Origin: an uncultured Arenicella sp.
GTDB lineage: Bacteria > Pseudomonadota > Gammaproteobacteria > Arenicellales > Arenicellaceae
Direction of reading: 5' to 3'
Assembly: GCA_947499305.1 (NCBI GenBank)
Contig: CANMNN010000031.1
Span: forward strand, 1 to 48,316
Length of the DNA: 48,316 bases
The notes below the pieces were generated by a model. The model was not told where the DNA came from. It did not search any database and saw nothing but the letters and a program-made list of their open reading frames with translations. The position numbers and the translations under genes are program-made. Of the stretch, positions 43,125 through 48,316 are shown piece after piece; positions within the stretch are counted from its first letter, which is position 1; every line of letters begins with the position of its first letter.

Positions 43125-43592
43125 CTATTCTGACTCAAATTCGAAGCCCGCTTGTTCGAGTTTTTCTTTTAGACTTTGCTCACTATTGGTTTGCACTAGC
43201 TCTTCCCCGATGAAGATAGACGGTGCAATAATGCTGTCAGCTAGCTGTAGGATTCTAGTTTGAGCGTCGCGGTCTTCGGCTAGCGGTAAGACGATATGTG
43301 GAACCTTGTCTTTTCTAAGCATTGTCACGAGCTTGTCGCACAAGTCGCAATTCTCAACGGTATACACCACAACACTGGGTAGATCGCTGTTTGCCTCAGG
43401 CTCTTTAGCGTTGGTCTCTTTCTCGCTTAAAATCTTGGCGTCTATCGGTGGCGGTTGATCTTGATAAGAGATGTTCCCTTTATCATCAACCCATTTGTAC
43501 AATTTCCCCGCCCTTGCGCTATCCGTAGACATAAAACTAAGGACAATAAGTGTAAGGCTCGCCTGGGCTATTTTATTCAGTATAGATTTCAT
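43125..43592 (-). CDS. Exported DUF4124 protein with glutaredoxin-like domain
   Basis: The 155-residue product has a signal peptide (cleavage near SARAG), a DUF4124 segment (KLYKWVDDKGNISYQDQPPP, about 30-50) and a C-terminal glutaredoxin-fold domain (about 72-150). The latter has C82-x2-C85 in VENCDLCDK and the expected proline in IIAPSIFIGEEL. It should act on disulfides in the periplasm. The partner is unknown. It lies 47 bases upstream of xthA on the same strand. Confidence 0.85.
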   Translation of the reverse strand: MKSILNKIAQASLTLIVLSFMSTDSARAGKLYKWVDDKGNISYQDQPPPIDAKILSEKETNAKEPEANSDLPSVVVYTVENCDLCDKLVTMLRKDKVPHIVLPLAEDRDAQTRILQLADSIIAPSIFIGEELVQTNSEQSLKEKLEQAGFEFESE

Positions 43593-43666
43593 TCAATATC
43601 AATAACTTATTTGTAAGTTAAATGCCACAATTTGACTGAAAATTAATCGTCCGTTGAAATTAATGC

Positions 43667-44932
43667 CTACTCTGGCAATAGTGTTTCGCCAGCTATCAAT
43701 TGCTCGAAGTTTTCTCGTTGACGAATTAGGTGTGTGTGTTCTCCGTCAACCATTAGCTCAGCCGGTCGACAACGCGAGTTGTAGTTATTGGACATCACAA
43801 AGCTATACGCTCCGGCTGACATCACGGCTAAAAGATCGCCGGCTTCTACTGCAAGGTCGCGATCGTAGCCTAATACGCAGGCTGATTCGCACACTGGCCC
43901 AACAACATCATAGTTGGCTACATCGACCGAGGCATTTTCTTTAAGCGGTACTATTTTGTGGAACGCTTGGTACAAGGCGGGCCGTAATAAATCGTTCATA
44001 CCCGCGTCAACAATGGCGAAGTTCTTGCTTGCGTTGTGTTTGGTGAATTCAACCTTGGTGAGCATGACGCCTGAGTTACCTGATATGTAGCGCCCAGGTT
44101 CGATCGCGATAGGTAAATCAATGCCGTGTTCTTTAATGCCATTGATCATGCTTTGGACATATTCATTAGCGCTAGGTGGTGTCTCTCCTTGGTAGTCGAT
44201 ACCTAAACCGCCACCAAGATCGAGTTGTTTAATTTCAATCCCTTCCGCTGCTAGACGTTTGACCATGTTTAGTACTATCTCGAGAGCGTCAGAGAAGGGA
44301 CTGGTTTTGGTGATCTGCGAGCCAATATGACACGCAATGCCATGCACTTGTATGTTTGGCATTTGCGCCGCGCGTACGTAGGCATCAAAAGCGGCATCCA
44401 TGGTGACGCCAAACTTAGCTTTGTCCATACCCGTGGAGATATAGGGGTGTGTTTCAGGGTCTACGTCGGGGTTTACTCGAAACGCGATTGACGCGGTTAC
44501 GCCAAGCGTTTGGGCCACTTCTTGAACTCGCTCGAGTTCAGCAACCGATTCTATATTGATGCTGCGAACCTTTTTGCTCATGGCAAAGGCGAGCTCGTTC
44601 TTAGATTTAGCTACGCCCGAAAATACGACTTTCGATGGATCGCCTCCAGCTTTTAAAACGCGGCGGAGCTCACCTTCTGAAACAATATCAAAACCTGAAC
44701 CAAGCCGAGCCAGCAAGTTTAGTATTGCAATATTGCTGTTGGCTTTAACTGCATAGCAGATGGTGTGAGGATGGTCCCCAAAGGCTTGATCTAAGGCTCG
44801 CCATCTAGTTTCAAATGCACTGCGCGAATACACAAAACATGGAGTGCCATACTCTTGTGCTATTGATGATAAAGAAACCTGTTCGGCAAATAGTTCGCCA
44901 TCACGATATTCAAAAAAAGACATGGTGTTCAC
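43667..44932 (-). CDS. lysA: Diaminopimelate decarboxylase
   Basis: LysA makes lysine from meso-diaminopimelate. The 421-residue PLP enzyme has K63 in CYAVKANSN, HIGSQI, LDLGGGLGIDYQGE, EPGRYISGNSG and the second-subunit cysteine in GPVCESACVLG. M4 (MSFFEYRDGE) is an equally likely start. It forms a set with lptM and argH on the reverse strand, the classic gammaproteobacterial order. Confidence 0.96.
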   Translation of the reverse strand: MNTMSFFEYRDGELFAEQVSLSSIAQEYGTPCFVYSRSAFETRWRALDQAFGDHPHTICYAVKANSNIAILNLLARLGSGFDIVSEGELRRVLKAGGDPSKVVFSGVAKSKNELAFAMSKKVRSINIESVAELERVQEVAQTLGVTASIAFRVNPDVDPETHPYISTGMDKAKFGVTMDAAFDAYVRAAQMPNIQVHGIACHIGSQITKTSPFSDALEIVLNMVKRLAAEGIEIKQLDLGGGLGIDYQGETPPSANEYVQSMINGIKEHGIDLPIAIEPGRYISGNSGVMLTKVEFTKHNASKNFAIVDAGMNDLLRPALYQAFHKIVPLKENASVDVANYDVVGPVCESACVLGYDRDLAVEAGDLLAVMSAGAYSFVMSNNYNSRCRPAELMVDGEHTHLIRQRENFEQLIAGETLLPE

Positions 44933-45018
44933 GTGGCGCAGCCTTAATGCCGCGCATCAATAAAGGTCGGATTACTATTGCTGCAGTTCTGAGTTAGTCC
45001 TGCAATAAAGTGAAGAGC

Positions 45019-45234
45019 TTACTTGCCTTCGCTTTGAGTCTCGTTTTCGTTTTGCTCGTCACTCGTTTCAACAGGGATAACTTCGTTAGAGTTTTCGAGA
45101 GGTGCTTGGGTCGCTTCAATTGGTTGCTTCTCAAGAACCAAAGGCCCTTTTTGACCGCAGGCGCTTAGCGCTAGTAGGCTGAATAAACCAATGCAGACGT
45201 TTCGTATAGTCTTGTTCCGTGTAGTCATGTTCAT
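45019..45234 (-). CDS. lptM: Small lipoprotein LptM (YifL)
   Basis: The 71-residue lipoprotein has a signal peptide with lipobox LSAC followed directly by GQKGPL, the conserved LptM motif. LptM helps LptD oxidise and assemble in the outer membrane. The acidic tail (ETSDEQNENETQ) is not conserved. The position between argH and lysA is where the gene is usually found. Confidence 0.88.
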   Translation of the reverse strand: MNMTTRNKTIRNVCIGLFSLLALSACGQKGPLVLEKQPIEATQAPLENSNEVIPVETSDEQNENETQSEGK

Positions 45235-45287
45235 AGTGCTGTTTCGTTCTTATTGCGTTGAGTTCGGTTCTTAGTCAGAAGTATATG

Positions 45288-46679
45288 CTACTGCACGCTA
45301 TCGAGTCGCTGTTTTGCGTCTTCTAAGGCTTCGCTGACACGAACAGGTGCGGTGCCGCCAAAATGCGAGCGAGAATTGACCGAGCCTTCAAGGGTTAGTA
45401 CATCATAAACATCGTCCTTAATCATGCTTCCAAAGCCTTGAAGCTCATCTAGACTTAGCTCAGACAATGGTTTGCCTTGTTCAATAGCGAAGTGCACGGT
45501 ATTGCCTACTATTTCATGAGCGTCTCTAAATGGGACTTGTAAACGTACCAAATATTCCGCCAAGTCAGTTGCTGTGGCATAACCCTTTAGGGCGGCCTGG
45601 TACATAGTTTCACGTTTGTAGCTAATGCTAGGAATCATTGCGGCAAATACTTGCAGTGAGCGCGCGACCGTATCGACTGTGTCGAAAATTGGTTCTTTGT
45701 CTTCTTGATTGTCTCGATTATATGCGAGCGGTTGCGATTTCATTAGTACTAACAAGGCTTGCAGGTTGCCGATCACACGCCCGCTTTTCCCGCGCACAAT
45801 TTCGGCGATATCCGGATTTTTCTTCTGCGGCATAATACTTGAGCCTGTGCAGAAGGCATCACCAATCTCGATAAACTTATAACTTTCTGATGCCCATAAA
45901 ATAATCTCTTCGCACATGCGAGATAAGTGCATCATTATAACGCTAGAGGCCGACGCGAATTCGATCAAGAAGTCGCGGTCGGAAACGGAGTCGAGTGAGT
46001 TCCTGCTCGGGCGATCAAACTCAAGTAGCTCGCATGTCATATCTCGATCGAGTGGAAAGCTAGTTCCTGCCAGTGCTGCCGAGCCGAGCGGCATCACGTT
46101 AATGCGTTTGCGGCAGTCTTGTAAGCGTTCCACGTCGCGTTCAAGCATTTCATTCCAAGCTAATAGGTGGTGAGCCAGGCTGATTGGTTGAGCGACTTGT
46201 AAATGCGTGAAGCCCGGTAATAGAGTTTGCACTTCGTTGCTAGCGCTCTCTAGTAGGTTGTATTGCAGTGCCTGGAGTAGTGAGATTATGTCGTCGCTGG
46301 CTTGACGCATATACAAGCGGATATCAGTCGCCACTTGGTCGTTACGCGAACGACCGGTATGCAGTTTTTTACCGGCTTCGCCAATAGCATCAGTTAGGCG
46401 CGCCTCGATGTTCATATGCACGTCTTCGAGCTCTGTTGACCACTCGAAGCTACCGGCATCAATTTGAGCTTGGATGTCGATCAACCCTTCTTCAATACTC
46501 TTTGCTTCAGCCTTACTAATGACTCCAATTTTGGCTAGCATTTTGCTGTGCGCGATTGAACCTTGAATATCTTGTTTGTACAGGCGCGAGTCAAAGCTGA
46601 TTGATTCGGTAAAGGCTTCTACGAGTTGGTTAGTCGGCTCTGTGAAGCGGCCGCCCCATGGTTTCTTGCTAGTTGCCAT
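45288..46679 (-). CDS. argH: Argininosuccinate lyase
   Basis: ArgH splits argininosuccinate into arginine and fumarate. I start it at ATG 46679 (463 residues, [15 protein letters not shown]), the usual family start; a longer frame to 46766 would add 29 unrelated residues. Signature [15 protein letters not shown] holds the catalytic serine loop, with [14 protein letters not shown] and [10 protein letters not shown] upstream. Divergent from hemC, 169 bases apart. Confidence 0.96.
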   Translation of the reverse strand: MATSKKPWGGRFTEPTNQLVEAFTESISFDSRLYKQDIQGSIAHSKMLAKIGVISKAEAKSIEEGLIDIQAQIDAGSFEWSTELEDVHMNIEARLTDAIGEAGKKLHTGRSRNDQVATDIRLYMRQASDDIISLLQALQYNLLESASNEVQTLLPGFTHLQVAQPISLAHHLLAWNEMLERDVERLQDCRKRINVMPLGSAALAGTSFPLDRDMTCELLEFDRPSRNSLDSVSDRDFLIEFASASSVIMMHLSRMCEEIILWASESYKFIEIGDAFCTGSSIMPQKKNPDIAEIVRGKSGRVIGNLQALLVLMKSQPLAYNRDNQEDKEPIFDTVDTVARSLQVFAAMIPSISYKRETMYQAALKGYATATDLAEYLVRLQVPFRDAHEIVGNTVHFAIEQGKPLSELSLDELQGFGSMIKDDVYDVLTLEGSVNSRSHFGGTAPVRVSEALEDAKQRLDSVQ

Positions 46680-46848
46680 TTGAGAGTTGTTGTTTGGACG
46701 TCGAAAAGGTGCCCGATTATAACGCGAGCTCAGGCTTGTGTGCGAGCGAATGGTGAACATAAGCACCCGGATTTAGCGAAAAGCTATCCTCATTTTGAGT
46801 GCTTATGTTACAGTTCCTAACCTCAGACAAGACCTCTACACTACGTTG

Positions 46849-48316
46849 ATGAAATCGATTCGTATCGCAACTCGCAATAGTCCTCTAGCTCTTTGGCAGG
46901 CGAATTTCGTGAAAGATCAGCTTCTCGAAATTCACTCAGATATTCATGTTGAGATTGTGGGCATGACCACTCGTGGCGATCAACTACTTGATCGCAGCTT
47001 AATAGCGGCAGGCGGCAAAGGCCTATTTTTAAAAGAATTAGAAGTTTCTTTGTTAAACAAGGAAACCGATATTGCGGTGCATTCAATGAAGGATGTCCCC
47101 GTAGACTTGCCGCGCGGGCTCGAGATTTCGGTGGTATGTGATAGAGAGGATGCACGCGATGCATTCGTTTCAAACGATTATCAAAATCTGTATGCCTTGC
47201 CAAAAGGAGCGCGTGTAGGCACTTCCAGCCTTCGACGTGTTTCACAACTTAAAAGTGCGTTCCCTAATTTGGAATTCATTGAGCTTCGTGGCAACGTAAA
47301 TACTCGGTTGAGCAAGCTCGATAACGGTGATTATGACGCGATCATACTCGCTGCTGCGGGTCTGATTCGCTTAGGTTTCGTTGAGCGCATTAGCCAGTAC
47401 ATCACTCCTGAGCTTTGCTTGCCTGCGGTTGGTCAAGGTATTGTAGGCATTGAGTGTCGAAGCGATGATAATGAAACGAAGGAATTATTAGCACCCCTGC
47501 ACAGCAAGGAAAGTGACGTATTTCTCGCGGCTGAGCGAGCCATGAATGCTGGGTTAGAGGGCGGGTGCCAAGTTCCTATTGCAGGTTATGCGCAAATTGA
47601 AAATGGTAAATTACGCATGCGCGGGATGGTTGGTGAGCCCAGTGGTGCTAATGTGTTGCGCGCTGAGACGACCAGTACCAAGGTAAACAGCAGCAGTGCC
47701 AAAGTCTTGGGCGAGCAAATTGCACATGACTTGTTGATGCAAGGCGCGGGTTCGATTTTGGCGAATGTTTATAGTAAGCCAATGCAGCTTAAAAAATTAA
47801 GCAAGCCTGTGGTGTTGCTCACACGTCAGCATCGCTATTTAGGGAACACCGCAGCGATTCTCCAGCGCTTAGACTTTCAGCCGACACATGTACCAACCTT
47901 GAGTATTGACAACGACTATACGCCCGAGTTACTCAAGGTGTTTGCCAACCTAGATGACTATACTGACGTATTGTTTGTATCAAGGAATGCAGTCGAGGTC
48001 GGAATGTCAATGTTGGATCAACAGCAGGGTGTGCCAGACGGTGTGCGAGTGATGGCCGTTGGCGCTGAAACCGCAAAACAATTGTTTCGCTATGGGATTG
48101 ATGCATTGTTTCCAAGTGAAGGAAGTGGCGCCGAGGCATTATTGAACGTAACGCAACTAAACGACTTAACGGGCCGTAGAGTTCTACTTGTTCGCGGAGA
48201 ACAAGGCCTCGACTGGCCAGCTGAAGAAATGCGTAAGCGTGGAGCGACGGTTGATCAGGCCGCATGTTACCGCCAGACCATACCTGAAGAAAGTCAGAGT
48301 CGATTGCATGAAGCCC
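46849..48316 (+). CDS. hemC-hemD: Fused porphobilinogen deaminase and uroporphyrinogen-III synthase, 3' cut by window edge
   Basis: One open frame of 489 codons runs from ATG 46849 to the window edge with no stop. Residues 1-305 are Hem[46 protein letters not shown] and the dipyrromethane cysteine in [11 protein letters not shown]. Without a stop or new start the frame goes on (47761-47820) into a HemD domain: [52 protein letters not shown]. About 80 HemD residues lie beyond the edge. HemC builds hydroxymethylbilane and HemD closes it, so the fusion joins consecutive haem and sirohaem steps. Checked codon by codon; a sequencing slip would be needed to undo it. Confidence 0.92.
   Translation, partial: MKSIRIATRNSPLALWQANFVKDQLLEIHSDIHVEIVGMTTRGDQLLDRSLIAAGGKGLFLKELEVSLLNKETDIAVHSMKDVPVDLPRGLEISVVCDREDARDAFVSNDYQNLYALPKGARVGTSSLRRVSQLKSAFPNLEFIELRGNVNTRLSKLDNGDYDAIILAAAGLIRLGFVERISQYITPELCLPAVGQGIVGIECRSDDNETKELLAPLHSKESDVFLAAERAMNAGLEGGCQVPIAGYAQIENGKLRMRGMVGEPSGANVLRAETTSTKVNSSSAKVLGEQIAHDLLMQGAGSILANVYSKPMQLKKLSKPVVLLTRQHRYLGNTAAILQRLDFQPTHVPTLSIDNDYTPELLKVFANLDDYTDVLFVSRNAVEVGMSMLDQQQGVPDGVRVMAVGAETAKQLFRYGIDALFPSEGSGAEALLNVTQLNDLTGRRVLLVRGEQGLDWPAEEMRKRGATVDQAACYRQTIPEESQSRLHEA

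Noticed and set aside
46841..48265. Reverse-strand frames across the hemC-hemD region
   Set aside because: They are shadows of the strongly matching HemC and HemD coding frame.

Overview
The window is about 48 kb of ordinary-density gammaproteobacterial chromosome. No tRNA, rRNA, insertion sequence, prophage or CRISPR array was seen. Base composition looks close to half G+C with no obvious foreign patch. Several gene orders point to Gammaproteobacteria: hisBHAFIE followed by tatABC; argS followed by a SPOR-domain gene; lysA-lptM-argH divergent from hemC. The nitrate assimilation operon, CPA2 antiporter and bufferin-type cluster would suit a free-living, probably marine, heterotroph. An Arenicella-like lineage is only a guess.

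Layout. 1-2.3 kb (minus): partial DUF47 protein, beta-carbonic anhydrase, TAXI solute-binding lipoprotein. 2.4-5.8 kb (plus): LpxD, DUF374 acyltransferase, ArsC/LMW-PTP-like protein, CysK. 5.8-10.4 kb (minus): argS, SPOR protein and radical SAM/SPASM protein as a likely operon, then a metallo-beta-lactamase-fold hydrolase. 10.5-13.75 kb (plus): a bufferin-type RiPP cluster with two different DUF2282 precursors, a fused DUF692-DUF2063 maturase/partner and a DoxX protein, ending at a strong terminator. 13.9-16 kb: gluQ, a candidate structured small RNA, and two small hypothetical genes. 16.2-24.8 kb (plus): hisBHAFIE, tatABC, folD, sppA and a membrane protein. 24.8-29.9 kb: small 2OG-Fe(II) oxygenase-like protein, CPA2 antiporter, YeeZ-like reductase, class C beta-lactamase-like protein, an exported Arg/Tyr/His-rich protein and a CobB sirtuin. 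29.9-41.1 kb (plus): nasT, nrtA-nrtB-nrtC, an outer-membrane porin, nirB, nirD and nasA. 41.2-48.3 kb: alpha/beta hydrolase, xthA, DUF4124-glutaredoxin, lysA, lptM and argH, divergent from a hemC-hemD fusion cut by the right edge.

How the genes work together. The nitrate block covers a whole route: an outer-membrane pore, an ABC importer, assimilatory nitrate reductase and NADH nitrite reductase to ammonium. Two nearly identical sigma-54 promoter sequences sit in front of nasT and nrtA, so the route is probably under nitrogen control. The bufferin cluster should make a copper-binding modified peptide in the envelope. It is the least ordinary system in the window because maturase and partner are one polypeptide serving two dissimilar precursors. 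The second unusual architecture is the in-frame HemC-HemD fusion. The third is a possible small RNA at 15.16-15.27 kb whose two stem-loops expose the same C-rich loop motif.
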